Counted from the first letter of the stretch, positions 26,905 through 36,457 are shown. The stretch: DNA of 64,000 nt from Photobacterium rosenbergii (GCF_003026455.1 NZ_PYMB01000007.1:62001-126000); one strand, 5' to 3'. Program-made: numbers and translations. The notes: generated by a model from the sequence alone, not told the origin.

Positions 26905-26949
26905 CTAACCAGATAAGAGATTTCAAGGATATGGACGAGTAGGAGATGT

Positions 26950-27807
26950 ATGCCAACGATAAGAGAACGGACAGGCGTTAACTCGCCAAGGCGCTATCTT
27001 AGCGGTGCCTGTGGGCCATCAGGGCGAAAGGTAGGAAAAGTAGAATTGGTAGGCGCTGGTCCGGGTGACCCTATGCTGCTGACATTAAGGGCAATGCAAA
27101 GCATTGAGCAGGCCGATGTGATTGTTTATGACCGGCTTGTCAGTAAAGAGATACGAGCTTGTTTTCCGGCTACCACCCAGACGCTTTATGTCGGCAAAGC
27201 AAAAGGGGAGCACAGTGTCAGCCAGGAAGCGATTAATGAACTTCTGGTGGAGTTGGCATGGCAGGGCAAAACAGTATGCCGGTTAAAAGGGGGGGATGCC
27301 TTTATCTTTGGTCGGGGCAGTGAAGAAATGTTGGTATTAAAAGCTGCCGAGGTACCGGTAGAAGTCGTACCGGGGATCACTGCTGCTGCCGGTTGCACCA
27401 GTTATGCCGGGATCCCTCTTACCCATCGGGGATACTCGCAAGGTTGTACCTTTGTTACCGGTCATGCCGAGCAGTCACTCGATCTTAACTGGCAAGCTCT
27501 GGCACAGCTTGAACACACCTTGGTGTTCTATATGGGAGTCACAAAATCAACCCTGATCAGGGACAAGCTGCTGGCTGGTGGAGCCGCCCCTACAACCCCT
27601 GTCGCCTTGGTTGAGAAAGGATGCTGCCCTGAACAACGCACAGTCACAGGACAGTTACAACATTTGCCTGAGCTAGTAGAACGGCATCAAGTGATATCGC
27701 CAGCTTTGATTGTCGTGGGTGAGGTTGTCGCCCTATCGGAACAACTGCAATGGCTCAGCCAGGCAGCCGATCTACAGCAACAGAAACAGCTCAAGCTTTC
27801 AGCGTGA
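26950..27807 (+). CDS. cobA: Uroporphyrinogen-III C-methyltransferase (siroheme branch)
   Basis: SAM-dependent enzyme making precorrin-2, the precursor of siroheme, the prosthetic group of NirB. The 285-residue protein has the V-G-A-G-P-G-D-P motif near residues 34-41, Y-D-R-L-V near 57, and G-G-D-A-F-I-F-G-R-G-x-E near 115. A 30-residue N-terminal extension precedes the enzyme domain; the ATG is kept because AGGAGATGT is directly upstream. It lacks the CysG dehydrogenase/ferrochelatase half. As first gene of the nirBD operon it supplies cofactor during nitrate growth. Confidence 0.93.
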   Translation: MPTIRERTGVNSPRRYLSGACGPSGRKVGKVELVGAGPGDPMLLTLRAMQSIEQADVIVYDRLVSKEIRACFPATTQTLYVGKAKGEHSVSQEAINELLVELAWQGKTVCRLKGGDAFIFGRGSEEMLVLKAAEVPVEVVPGITAAAGCTSYAGIPLTHRGYSQGCTFVTGHAEQSLDLNWQALAQLEHTLVFYMGVTKSTLIRDKLLAGGAAPTTPVALVEKGCCPEQRTVTGQLQHLPELVERHQVISPALIVVGEVVALSEQLQWLSQAADLQQQKQLKLSA

Positions 27808-27871
27808 GGGTGATTGGCCTGAGGGTAATAGAAAATGAGTAGTGAAGTCAGTGGCTCAGGGGAGAGCAGAA

Positions 27872-30481
27872 ATGGATAAGAAAAGAATTATTGTGATCGG
27901 CAATGGCATGGTCGGGCATAAGTTTATTGAAGATATCGTGGCTCAGGATACAGAGTCACAGTTTAGTGTCCTGACTTTTTCTGAAGAGCCAAGATTGGCC
28001 TATGACCGAGTACAGCTTAGTAGTTATTTTTGTGGGAAAAGCGCGCAGGATTTGGCATTGGCTAATGAATCTGATTACCAGAGAAACGGGATAACGTACC
28101 TGCTGAATGAGCAGGTTAGCGAGATAGATCTCAACGAGAAGCAGGTTGTCACCCAAAGTGGCCGGTGTGAACATTATGACAAATTGGTATTGGCTACCGG
28201 CTCATACCCTTTTGTCCCACCGATCCCGGGCAATGACCAACCGCACTGCCATGTGTACCGGACAATCGAGGATCTGGATGCGATTGCCGAGTCCGGCGAA
28301 CAAAGCCAGGTGGGGGTCGTCGTTGGTGGCGGACTGCTTGGCTTGGAGGCAGCTAATGCCCTTAAGCAGTTAGGTGTTGATACCCATGTGGTGGAGTTCG
28401 CACCCCGCTTGATGGCGGTTCAACTTGATCAGGGCGGGGGTGACTTGCTGGCACGCCAGATCTCGTCTTTAGGTGTCTCGGTGCACACCGAAAAAGCCAC
28501 AACTGAGATTGTTGCCGGTGAGTCCTGTCGCTACCGGATGAACTTTGCCGACGGTTCGTACCTGGAAACCGACATGATCGTGTTCTCTGCCGGGATCCGC
28601 CCGCAAGATACCTTGGCTCGGCAATGTGGCCTCGAAGTCGGGGAACGGGGCGGGATTGTGATTGATGATCATTGCCAGACCAGTGCCGAGGATGTCTATG
28701 CCATTGGTGAGTGTGCTTTGTGGCAACAGCGGGTTTTCGGTTTGGTCGCGCCGGGTTACCAAATGGCGAAGGTATTGGCAGGTCACCTCTGCCAACCAGA
28801 AGCCGGGTTGTCTTTTGTCGGTGCTGATATGAGCACCAAGCTTAAGTTGCTAGGCGTAGATGTTGCCAGTATCGGCGATGTGCATGGCTCGACACCGGGC
28901 GCGTTGTCCTATACCTACAGCGATGATTTGGAGCAGGTTTACAAGCGCTTAATTCTGTCTCCGGAAGGCGACAAGATTTTGGGTGCAGTGCTGGTAGGTG
29001 ATGTCAGTAATTACCAGTCCTTGTTGCAAACCAAACTGAATGATATGCCGTTGCCTGAGAACCCTGCGGTGTTGATCTTGCCCCAGATTGAAGGAGAAGG
29101 TGCCCCGTCCGGTTTGGGGGTCGAAGCCTTGCCCGACACTGCCTCGATTTGTTCTTGCTATGACGTGACCAAGGGGCAGATCAAGCAGGCCGTGGCCAAT
29201 GGCTGTAGTTCAATGGCCGATCTCAAAGCTGCGACCAAGGCATCAACCGGTTGTGGTGGTTGCTCGGCGCTGGCCAAGCAGGTGATGGATGCTGAACTGG
29301 CGGCCATGGGGGTGGAAGTCAGCAACCATATCTGTGAGCACTTTGCCTATTCCCGCCAAGAACTGGCTGATTTGGTGAGGGTGAAAAAGATCACCACCTT
29401 TGATGCCCTCCTCAACGAGTATGGCAGTGGTCTTGGCTGCGATATTTGTAAACCTGCGGTGGGCTCAATGCTGGCCTCGTACTGGAATGACTATGTACTG
29501 GCAGAGCCGCACCTCGAACTGCAGGATACCAATGATATTTTCCTCGGCAACATGCAAAAAGACGGTACTTACTCGGTAGTGCCACGCATTCCGGGTGGGG
29601 AGATCACCCCGGACAAACTCATTGTCCTTGGTGAGGTCGCCAAGCAGTTTGATCTTTATACCAAGATCACCGGTGGCCAGCGGGTCGACTTGTTTGGCGC
29701 CCAACTGCATGAATTACCAGAGATCTGGCGTATTTTGGTCGATGCCGGGTTTGAGACTGGCCATGCTTATGGTAAGTCGGTACGAACGGTGAAGTCTTGT
29801 GTCGGGAGTACTTGGTGTCGATATGGGGTGGATGACAGTGTTGGCTTTGCCATTGATCTTGAACACCGTTACAAAGGCTTGCGTGCACCGCATAAACTCA
29901 AGTTTGCGGTCTCGGGTTGTACCCGGGAGTGTGCCGAGGCCCAGTCTAAAGATATCGGCGTGATTGCAACCGAAAATGGCTGGAACTTGTATGTGTGTGG
30001 TAATGGCGGGATGCGACCCCGCCATGCGGATTTGCTAGCCAGCGACCTAGATGCCGAAACGTTGGTGCGATATGTCGATCGTTTGCTGATGTTCTATATC
30101 CGCACTGCCGATAGGCTGCAGCGTACATCGGTGTGGCTGGAGAACCTCGAAGGTGGGTTGGACTACTTGAAGAAAGTGGTGATTGACGATCACTTGGGGC
30201 TTGGCGAAGAGTTGGAACAGGAAATGGCTCGCACCTTGGGCCAATACCAGTGTGAGTGGAAAACAACCTTGGAGTCACCGGAGAAACTTGAGCGTTTTAG
30301 GCACTTTATCAACAGCGAGCAGCAGGATAGCCAGTTGGCCTATGTCACTGAGCGGGGGCAACGCCGACCAATGACCAAACAAGAAAAGGTTCAGCTACAA
30401 GCTAAGGCCAATTTAACGGCTGGCATTTCGCCCCGAGGATTCGCTGGTGAAGCCATTAATGTTATTGATATTACAAAATAA
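27872..30481 (+). CDS. nirB: NADH-dependent nitrite reductase large subunit NirB
   Basis: Cytoplasmic enzyme that reduces nitrite to ammonium with NADH. The 869-residue product begins with an FAD/NAD domain (G-N-G-M-V-G near residue 10, G-G-G-L-L-G-L-E near 150), followed by BFD-like 2Fe-2S segments with C-x-C/C-x2-C near 430-465. The C-terminal sulphite/nitrite reductase domain has the siroheme/4Fe-4S cysteines (C-V-G-S-T-W-C and C-T-R-E-C). I start it at the ATG at 27872, preceded by GGAGAG, rather than a GTG 30 bases earlier. It lies 64 bases after cobA and 14 before nirD. Confidence 0.95.
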   Translation: MDKKRIIVIGNGMVGHKFIEDIVAQDTESQFSVLTFSEEPRLAYDRVQLSSYFCGKSAQDLALANESDYQRNGITYLLNEQVSEIDLNEKQVVTQSGRCEHYDKLVLATGSYPFVPPIPGNDQPHCHVYRTIEDLDAIAESGEQSQVGVVVGGGLLGLEAANALKQLGVDTHVVEFAPRLMAVQLDQGGGDLLARQISSLGVSVHTEKATTEIVAGESCRYRMNFADGSYLETDMIVFSAGIRPQDTLARQCGLEVGERGGIVIDDHCQTSAEDVYAIGECALWQQRVFGLVAPGYQMAKVLAGHLCQPEAGLSFVGADMSTKLKLLGVDVASIGDVHGSTPGALSYTYSDDLEQVYKRLILSPEGDKILGAVLVGDVSNYQSLLQTKLNDMPLPENPAVLILPQIEGEGAPSGLGVEALPDTASICSCYDVTKGQIKQAVANGCSSMADLKAATKASTGCGGCSALAKQVMDAELAAMGVEVSNHICEHFAYSRQELADLVRVKKITTFDALLNEYGSGLGCDICKPAVGSMLASYWNDYVLAEPHLELQDTNDIFLGNMQKDGTYSVVPRIPGGEITPDKLIVLGEVAKQFDLYTKITGGQRVDLFGAQLHELPEIWRILVDAGFETGHAYGKSVRTVKSCVGSTWCRYGVDDSVGFAIDLEHRYKGLRAPHKLKFAVSGCTRECAEAQSKDIGVIATENGWNLYVCGNGGMRPRHADLLASDLDAETLVRYVDRLLMFYIRTADRLQRTSVWLENLEGGLDYLKKVVIDDHLGLGEELEQEMARTLGQYQCEWKTTLESPEKLERFRHFINSEQQDSQLAYVTERGQRRPMTKQEKVQLQAKANLTAGISPRGFAGEAINVIDITK

Positions 30482-30495
30482 AGAGTGAGGCTAGC

Positions 30496-30834
30496 ATGGA
30501 GCAGAAGCAAGCAGAGTGGTATACCGTGTGCCACCGTGATGCGCTGATCAGAAACTCAGGGGTTTGTGTCCTTTGGGGCCATGAGCAAGTGGCGATTTTT
30601 TACTGTCACCGTTCAGATTCCCTGTATGCTGTTGAGAACTATGATCCAATCGGTGAGGCGAATGTACTGTCTCGGGGGATTATGGGGTCAATAGGCGATG
30701 AGGTGGTGGTCGCTTCCCCTTTATACAAACAGCACTTTAATTTGCAGACAGGGCAATGCATCGAACAACCGGAAGTGAAATTGAAAACTTTTTCAGTTCG
30801 CTGTCAAGGTGAAGATGTGCAACTTAATTTATAA
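30496..30834 (+). CDS. nirD: Nitrite reductase small subunit NirD
   Basis: Small partner of NirB, 112 residues with a Rieske-like beta fold. The usual cluster ligands are absent, as is normal in NirD. Recognisable segments are N-S-G-V-C-V-L near residue 20 and the Y-A-V-E-N-Y-D-P-I-G-E-A-N loop with L-S-R-G-I-M-G. It ends the cobA-nirB-nirD operon and is followed by a strong terminator. Confidence 0.93.
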   Translation: MEQKQAEWYTVCHRDALIRNSGVCVLWGHEQVAIFYCHRSDSLYAVENYDPIGEANVLSRGIMGSIGDEVVVASPLYKQHFNLQTGQCIEQPEVKLKTFSVRCQGEDVQLNL

Positions 30835-30853
30835 TAAATCGGTGCTTTGAACT

Positions 30854-30883
30854 AAAATCACAGCTAAGGCTGTGATTTTTTTT
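30854..30883 (+). terminator. Terminator of cobA-nirB-nirD
   Basis: An 11-bp perfect stem (30854-30864 with 30869-30879), TAAG loop, and a run of eight or more T. Confidence 0.95.
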
Positions 30884-31072
30884 AATTGTTTTTTAACCCT
30901 ATATTTTACATTGATATTTTATGTATTGTAAGTAAGTCAATGCTGCCTTAAATGGTGTTATTTGACTCAAATTGGTGCTTAAATATTTAGCTTTGATTTA
31001 TGTTGGTGCTTTGGTGGTGTTATGTATGAGTTATTTTTATTTAAGATGTTGATTTTAAATTAAATAAAAATA

Positions 31073-31088
31073 TGGCACGGACAATGCA
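31073..31088 (+). promoter_or_regulatory. Sigma54-type promoter of the nitrate transporter
   Basis: TGGCACG-GACA-ATGCA matches the sigma54 consensus TGGCACG-N4-TTGCW at all but one base, with GG and GC ten bases apart. Transcription would start near 31098, about 30 bases before the ATG at 31128. Upstream, TTGGTGCTT occurs at 30972 and 31003, spaced 31 bases, and could be NtrC half-sites. Confidence 0.75.
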
Positions 31089-31127
31089 ATAGTAATGGCA
31101 AGTCAGTATAAAAAAGGAAACACCAAG

Positions 31128-32603
31128 ATGTCAGAAACAGGCAAGTTCAATATCTTTTCGTTTACGGGGAAAATGAAAATTCTCCATCTTAGCTGGTTTG
31201 CGTTTTTCATTACCTTTTTTGTGTGGTTCAACTTTGCGCCACTACTCCAATCGGTCAAAGCCTCACTAGGATTAACAACAGCAGAGATAAAGACCTTATT
31301 GATCCTCAATGTCGCTTTTACCATACCTGCCCGGGTTATCATCGGTATGCTCACCGATAAATATGGACCTAGATTGGTCTATTCCGCCTTGCTAGCTGTT
31401 TGTTCTATCCCTTGTTTTGTGTTCGCTTTTGCCGACAGCTTTGTTCAGGCCGCCATTGCCCGTTTTGCTCTTGGCTTTATTGGGGCCGGGTTCGTTGTCG
31501 GGATCCGCTTGGTCTCGGAATGGTTCCCGCATAATGAGCTTGGAACAGCAGAAGGTATCTACGGTGGTTGGGGTAACTTTGGCTCAGCTGCAGCAGCATT
31601 TACCCTGCCGACCGTTGCAGTCATGTTTGGTGGTGATGATGGCTGGCGATATGCCATGGCCATTACCGGGGTCATGAGCCTGCTGTTTTCTTTCGTTTTT
31701 TATAAAAACGTCACTGATACACCGAAAGGAGCAACCTATTTCAAGCCCAAGCAACTGGGCGCAATGGAAGTCACTTCGAAAGGCGACTTCTTCCTGCTGC
31801 TGTTTATGAAACTGCCGATGTATGGCGCTCTGGCACTACTGGCCTGGAAGCTTTCACCAGCCGGGATTGGCATGCTAGGTGAAAGCACTGTAGTGGCCAT
31901 CTATATCGTACTGGCGGTGATCTATTGCTATGAAGTGCTGCAAGTGTGGCGCGTTAACAAAAACGTTTTTGAGAAGCCAGTACCAGAGGTACACCAATAC
32001 AAGTTCAAGCAAGTCGCGATTTTAAATGTGCTGTACTTCGCCACCTTTGGCTCGGAGTTAGCTGTGGTCTCGATGCTGCCACTATTCTTCTCGGAAACCT
32101 TTGAATTAACGCCGGTGATGGCCGGTATGGTTGCATCGGCCTACGCCTTCATGAACTTGATGTCCCGCCCAGGTGGTGGTTGGATTTCAGATAAATTTGG
32201 CCGCAAGCCTACGCTGCTGATTTTGACGGCAGGACTGGCCGCAGGTTACTTCCTGATGGGGCAGGTCGATAGCAGTTGGCCGGTATGGTTGGCAGTGGTA
32301 GCCGCAATGGCCTGCTCGTTCTTCGTTCAGTCCGGTGAAGGTGCGGTATTTGCCACTGTACCTCTTATCAAGCGACGTATGACAGGGCAAATCGCTGGGA
32401 TGACTGGTGCCTACGGCAATGTGGGTGCTGTGTGTTACCTCACTATTCTATCAGTAGTGGATTACAGCACCTTCTTCTATGTCATTGCAGCCACGGCAGT
32501 CATTGGCTTTATCACCTTGTTGATGATGGAAGAGCCAAGCGGGCAAATTGCCGAGGTCAATGAAGACGGTAGCATCATGATGATTGATGTTGCTAACCGC
32601 TAA
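31128..32603 (+). CDS. NarK/NasA-family nitrate/nitrite transporter
   Basis: Major-facilitator protein of the NNP family that imports nitrate for NasA. The 491-residue product has about twelve membrane helices. The first NNP signature is G-W-G-N-F-G-S-A-A-A-A near residue 150, and the second G-A-Y-G-N-V-G-A-V near 435. Substrate-binding arginines lie in R-V-I-I-G-M-L-T-D-K-Y-G-P-R and M-S-R-P-G-G-G-W-I-S-D. The ATG at 31128 has AAGGAAAC upstream and is used instead of one 33 bases earlier. It has its own sigma54-type promoter and precedes the kinase/phosphatase gene. Confidence 0.93.
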   Translation: MSETGKFNIFSFTGKMKILHLSWFAFFITFFVWFNFAPLLQSVKASLGLTTAEIKTLLILNVAFTIPARVIIGMLTDKYGPRLVYSALLAVCSIPCFVFAFADSFVQAAIARFALGFIGAGFVVGIRLVSEWFPHNELGTAEGIYGGWGNFGSAAAAFTLPTVAVMFGGDDGWRYAMAITGVMSLLFSFVFYKNVTDTPKGATYFKPKQLGAMEVTSKGDFFLLLFMKLPMYGALALLAWKLSPAGIGMLGESTVVAIYIVLAVIYCYEVLQVWRVNKNVFEKPVPEVHQYKFKQVAILNVLYFATFGSELAVVSMLPLFFSETFELTPVMAGMVASAYAFMNLMSRPGGGWISDKFGRKPTLLILTAGLAAGYFLMGQVDSSWPVWLAVVAAMACSFFVQSGEGAVFATVPLIKRRMTGQIAGMTGAYGNVGAVCYLTILSVVDYSTFFYVIAATAVIGFITLLMMEEPSGQIAEVNEDGSIMMIDVANR

Positions 32604-32608
32604 GTGAT

Positions 32609-32647
32609 TTCCGGCCTGCGGGGCACAGCCTGTCTTGCAGGCCGGAA
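32609..32647 (+). other. Intercistronic hairpin between transporter and kinase/phosphatase genes
   Basis: Perfect 11-bp arms TTCCGGCCTGC (32609-32619) and GCAGGCCGGAA (32637-32647) enclose a 17-base loop. No T-run follows, so it is probably an RNA-stability or differential-expression element rather than a terminator. Confidence 0.65.
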
Positions 32648-32697
32648 GTGGCTGTAATTCATGAATTTAAAATCAGTGAAAGTAGGGGGAACTGTGG

Positions 32698-34491
32698 ATG
32701 AGCGAAACTATTCAGCCAGGGACTGCCCCTAATTCAATGTCCGTCAACAGGAAGCGGATCCGCCAAGGGAGTACCCTCGAACTTGATGTCGGGGGCTATT
32801 CAGTCGCCGGATGCAAGCCAAGCAACCAAGATGCATTTGCGGTTTATCAACCTAAAAAGCACGATGAACTCCTGCACAAGGGCGTCGTTGCCTGCTTGGC
32901 CGATGGCGTCAGTTGCAGTGAACAGGCGCAGCAGGCCAGCCAGATTTGTGTGACCCAGTTTATCGAAGAATATTACGCCACACCGAAAACTTGGGGTGTT
33001 AAGCAGTCGGCAGGAAAAGTGCTGCATGCCTTGAATCAGTGGCTTTTCCATCAAGGTAGCCAGAGTGAACTCCAGCACAATGGCATGGTAACCACTTTCT
33101 GTGCGGTGATTATCAAATCCAACACGGCCTACATCATGCATGTGGGTGATACCCGCGCCTACCTCTACCGTAACCGGGCATTGACCCAACTCACCCAAGA
33201 TCATCGCCGTCATCAATATGGCCAGCAATACTTTCTGACTCGATCGCTGGGGATGGATAGCCATATTGAAGTCGATTTCCAACAAATCCGGTTGGAAGAA
33301 GGTGACCGTTTGCTGATGGCAACCGACGGTATCTACGAATGGTTGGATGAGGCCCATATTCAGCAGGCGTTATCGTCTATTGATAATGCCGTTGAACCCC
33401 TATCCGAACAACTGGTGAAGGAAGCGCTGGCGGCAGGGAGCCAGGATAATGTATCCAGCTTGCTGATTGATATAAAAGCGTTACCGACTTTGACTATGGA
33501 TGAGTACATTGGGGAGTTGACCAAACGAGTGATCCCCCCGGTCATGGAAGAGGGGAATCGAATCGATCAATACCGAATATTACGCGTGTTGTACAGTGGC
33601 CCCCGCAGCCATATCTATTTGGCAGTCAGCGAATTTGATAATCAGCGTTATGTGTTAAAGATGCCTTCACTCAATTTTGCCGAAGATTACCAGTATTTGC
33701 AGGGCTTTGTCCGTGAAGGTTGGGTCGGGGAGCAGATATCCCATCAGAGAGTAATGAAAATCCACCCTTTCTCACGCCACTCTCCTTTTCTCTACCATGT
33801 TTGCCAATGGGTAGAAGGTAAGTCACTTCGCCAATGGATGGATGATAACCCTAAACCTGATATTGAAAAAGTTCGGGTAATGGCTGAGGAAATAATTAAG
33901 TCGATTCGTGTGATGCAGCGCCATCGACTCATTCACCGTGATATTAAGCCAGAAAACTTAATCGTTAATCAATTTGAGCAAATTGTCATTATTGACTTTG
34001 GTTCAGTTTATTCTGAACACTTTGATGAAATACAAAACCCTATATCTGAAACGATACCCGTTGGTGATATTAAATATCTATCACCCGAGTGTTTACTTGG
34101 CGGTAAAGTTTCGATGAGGTCTGACATGTATTCTATATCCATCATTATTTATGAAATGCTAACTGGCCATTATCCTTATCCCTTCCCTAATACATTTAAA
34201 CCGCCGCAGGCAAACAACCAATGGCCGGAATATACACCTTTAGAGAATTATCGTGATGACTTGCCTGCATGGTTGGATGTCGTCATTCGTAGAGGGTGTT
34301 TCCCTCAGGCCAGTCAGCGCTATGACGCCCTTTCAGAGTTGCTCTGTGACTTATCCAACCCTTCTTCACAAGTGCTCAAACAAGCGAACAAGCGGCCTTT
34401 GAAGAGTAAGAATCCGGTACAGTTTTGGAAAATCACCTCACTTTGCTTATTTATCATTGTTATTGTTCAAGTTATCATCGCAATGATTTAA
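32698..34491 (+). CDS. Bifunctional PP2C phosphatase/Ser-Thr protein kinase
   Basis: A 597-residue fusion. Residues about 25-265 form a PP2C-type phosphatase with metal-site segments N-Q-D-A-F (38-42), D-G-V-S, G-D-T-R and D-N-V-S. Residues about 285-550 form a Hanks-type kinase with catalytic H413-R-D415-I-K-P-E-N and D433-F-G. The C-terminus (about 575-597) is one membrane helix, so both domains face the cytoplasm. The ATG is preceded by GGGGGAACTGTG. Similar fusions next to nasA/nirB/transporter genes occur in other proteobacteria; target proteins are unknown. By location I infer control of nitrate uptake or assimilation. Confidence 0.9.
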   Translation: MSETIQPGTAPNSMSVNRKRIRQGSTLELDVGGYSVAGCKPSNQDAFAVYQPKKHDELLHKGVVACLADGVSCSEQAQQASQICVTQFIEEYYATPKTWGVKQSAGKVLHALNQWLFHQGSQSELQHNGMVTTFCAVIIKSNTAYIMHVGDTRAYLYRNRALTQLTQDHRRHQYGQQYFLTRSLGMDSHIEVDFQQIRLEEGDRLLMATDGIYEWLDEAHIQQALSSIDNAVEPLSEQLVKEALAAGSQDNVSSLLIDIKALPTLTMDEYIGELTKRVIPPVMEEGNRIDQYRILRVLYSGPRSHIYLAVSEFDNQRYVLKMPSLNFAEDYQYLQGFVREGWVGEQISHQRVMKIHPFSRHSPFLYHVCQWVEGKSLRQWMDDNPKPDIEKVRVMAEEIIKSIRVMQRHRLIHRDIKPENLIVNQFEQIVIIDFGSVYSEHFDEIQNPISETIPVGDIKYLSPECLLGGKVSMRSDMYSISIIIYEMLTGHYPYPFPNTFKPPQANNQWPEYTPLENYRDDLPAWLDVVIRRGCFPQASQRYDALSELLCDLSNPSSQVLKQANKRPLKSKNPVQFWKITSLCLFIIVIVQVIIAMI

Positions 34492-34738
34492 TATTAACCC
34501 TTTCAATTGTATCGCCATAATTCATTGGTAAGGGGAATAGGTTTGTCAGTGTTATATATTTAATTTCTGTCAAATAATTTTATTTATCTTAATTAATAAA
34601 AGTTAAATGAGATCACCCTTCCATTGCTTGTCGCTAATTTTTGCTGATGCTTAAAAAAACACTATAAATATACCCGAGTTTCTTCAGTATATCGGTTTTA
34701 CTTGAACCAATATTGAATTGACTCATTTTTATATCGTC
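34492..34738. other. A/T-rich upstream region of the gbpA riboswitch
   Basis: About 250 bases without a gene, together with the riboswitch forming a 430-base gap. It should contain the gbpA promoter. No standard hexamer pair or terminator of the kinase gene is clear. Confidence 0.35.
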
Positions 34739-34843
34739 AGCTAAAGGCTAATTATCCGAAAGGGTAGGGCGCAAAACTTCCGACCTAAGGAGTAACCATT
34801 TTTATTGGTGACTCTAGGGTAGCGGGGTTACCTGATAGGAATA
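34739..34843 (+). promoter_or_regulatory. Cyclic di-GMP-I (GEMM) riboswitch
   Basis: The aptamer core is clear: stem TATCC-GAAA-GGGTA with its GAAA tetraloop (34754-34767), then GGGCGCAAAACTTCCGACC and CTAAGGAGTAACC, and the receptor stem GGGTAGCGGGGTTACC (34817-34832). Order and conserved bases match GEMM-I RNAs such as those upstream of V. cholerae gbpA. It ends 80 bases before the gbpA ATG. It binds c-di-GMP and would couple chitin-adhesin expression to the sessile state; no internal terminator was identified, so the output mechanism is unclear. Confidence 0.93.
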
Positions 34844-34922
34844 AGCAAGGTCAAAATAAGATCAAAGCAGTGGCTTCTTCCCATTAGCTGGCTTCCCAAA
34901 ATAATCATAATGGAAGCTAAAC

Positions 34923-36419
34923 ATGAAAAAAGTAATTAACTTTTCCTTGGGCGCTGTGTCAGTCATGGCCGCCCTTTCTCCATTACATGTAAACGCTCAC
35001 GGCTATGCTGAATTCCCAGCGGCCCGCCAACTTATCTGTTATAACGATAGCGGGCACTGGGGACCTTCTGACGGGTCGCAGATCCCGAATGAAGCCTGTC
35101 GTGCCTCGTTCCTAGAGTCAGGAACCTACCCAATCGTGCAAAAGAACGAGTTTGCTGCCCTAGTGCCGAATTACGACAATATGGATGCGGTTAAGGCTGC
35201 AGTTCCTGATGGGACTATTTGTTCAGGCGGTGACTCGCGCAAGAGCGGCATGAGTGTCGCTTCAGAGCACTGGCAACGTACCGACATGAAAGCGGGAGAA
35301 ACATTCACTCTTCGCTACCGTGCTACGGCACCGCACAACCCGAGCTTCTGGCAGTTTTACATAACTAAGCCGGGCTACAATGCTGCCCATAGCCGTCTGG
35401 GCTGGGATGATTTGGAGCTGATTGATACTGCCGGCGACGTTAAAGTGACGGACGGGTATTACCTAATTGATGTCACCCTACCAAGCGGTCGAACCGGTGA
35501 AGCAACTTTGGTTTCCCGCTGGCAGCGAAATGATCCTGTAGGTGAAGGGTTCTACAACTGTAGCGATATCCGCTTTGATGGTGAGGTGCTACCGCCTGAG
35601 TGGACTTCTAAGGGACAGTACGTCAAACCGGGTGTTGAGGCGCAAGACGGTGACAGTGTTTGGTTCCGTATTTTCAACAAGCAAGGCTCTGAAATTGTAT
35701 TCGAGAAGTTGCCAATTACGGCTGCTAACGAGAACATCAATACGTGGTCTTATGACCTTGCCCAATTGATCAATGATAAATACCCAACAGTTACCCAGGT
35801 GGGTGTGGAAGAAGCATCCGGCGATATCGTTTATCAACCATCAGATCTGTATACCAACCAAGTCTTTGTCACCAACCCGGATTACAACTACGCGTTGGAT
35901 GTTCGCGATGGGGATGTGATTGAACCCGCTCCGGTAACAGTTCAAGGGCTAGAAAGTGAATACACTCAGGGTAGCGATGGTAAAACCTACATTGATGCAA
36001 CCGTAAGCTCAGAAGGTAGTTACCTGATCAACATGAAGTTACTCGATAGCACTGGCCACCAGTTGGCACTGGCAAGTGATATTGTCGACAACGGTAACAT
36101 CGATCTATCGGTGTTCACGACCCAGACCGGTTCATTTAGCGTGGTGGTAACAGCAGCCGAGCAAGGTAGCAGCGAGCACAAGGTCGTTGAAACCAAGTCG
36201 GTGACTATCAAGGACAGTTCAGGTGGTGGTGATTACGATTATGCCTACCCTGAAGGTATCGGTAGCTATGTACCTGGTGAAACGGTAGTACTTAGCCGCG
36301 ACGGTAATACCTATCAATGTCGTCCATTCCCTGAAGGTGGCTGGTGTAATATTGACTCTGCGCATCACTATGAGCCGGGGTATGGTTCAGCATGGCAAGA
36401 TGCTTGGATAAAGCAATAA
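34923..36419 (+). CDS. gbpA: GbpA-type chitin-binding lytic polysaccharide monooxygenase
   Basis: Secreted copper enzyme and adhesin that binds and oxidatively cleaves chitin, aiding colonisation. The 498-residue precursor has a signal peptide cut before H26, which becomes the N-terminal His of the copper brace; the second His is H138 in A-P-H-N-P. Domains are AA10 LPMO (26 to about 210), two GbpA middle domains (about 220-430), and a C-terminal chitin-binding module (about 442-498) with W-C-N and A-W-Q-D-A-W. Length is near that of V. cholerae GbpA (485). It is under a c-di-GMP riboswitch; export is expected through the type II system. Confidence 0.95.
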   Translation: MKKVINFSLGAVSVMAALSPLHVNAHGYAEFPAARQLICYNDSGHWGPSDGSQIPNEACRASFLESGTYPIVQKNEFAALVPNYDNMDAVKAAVPDGTICSGGDSRKSGMSVASEHWQRTDMKAGETFTLRYRATAPHNPSFWQFYITKPGYNAAHSRLGWDDLELIDTAGDVKVTDGYYLIDVTLPSGRTGEATLVSRWQRNDPVGEGFYNCSDIRFDGEVLPPEWTSKGQYVKPGVEAQDGDSVWFRIFNKQGSEIVFEKLPITAANENINTWSYDLAQLINDKYPTVTQVGVEEASGDIVYQPSDLYTNQVFVTNPDYNYALDVRDGDVIEPAPVTVQGLESEYTQGSDGKTYIDATVSSEGSYLINMKLLDSTGHQLALASDIVDNGNIDLSVFTTQTGSFSVVVTAAEQGSSEHKVVETKSVTIKDSSGGGDYDYAYPEGIGSYVPGETVVLSRDGNTYQCRPFPEGGWCNIDSAHHYEPGYGSAWQDAWIKQ

Positions 36420-36457
36420 TTAGCGAAAGCAAATAGTTACCCTTCTCAATAAGGGGC

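Noticed and set aside
26739..26942. 67-residue plus-strand frame between nasA and cobA
   Set aside because: It has no ribosome site, covers the NtrC-like and sigma54-type sites, and its sequence is not protein-like.
32604..32697. GGCAC followed by TTGCA before the kinase/phosphatase gene as a sigma54 promoter
   Set aside because: Spacing between GG and GC is 13 rather than 10, and the bases form part of the perfect hairpin.
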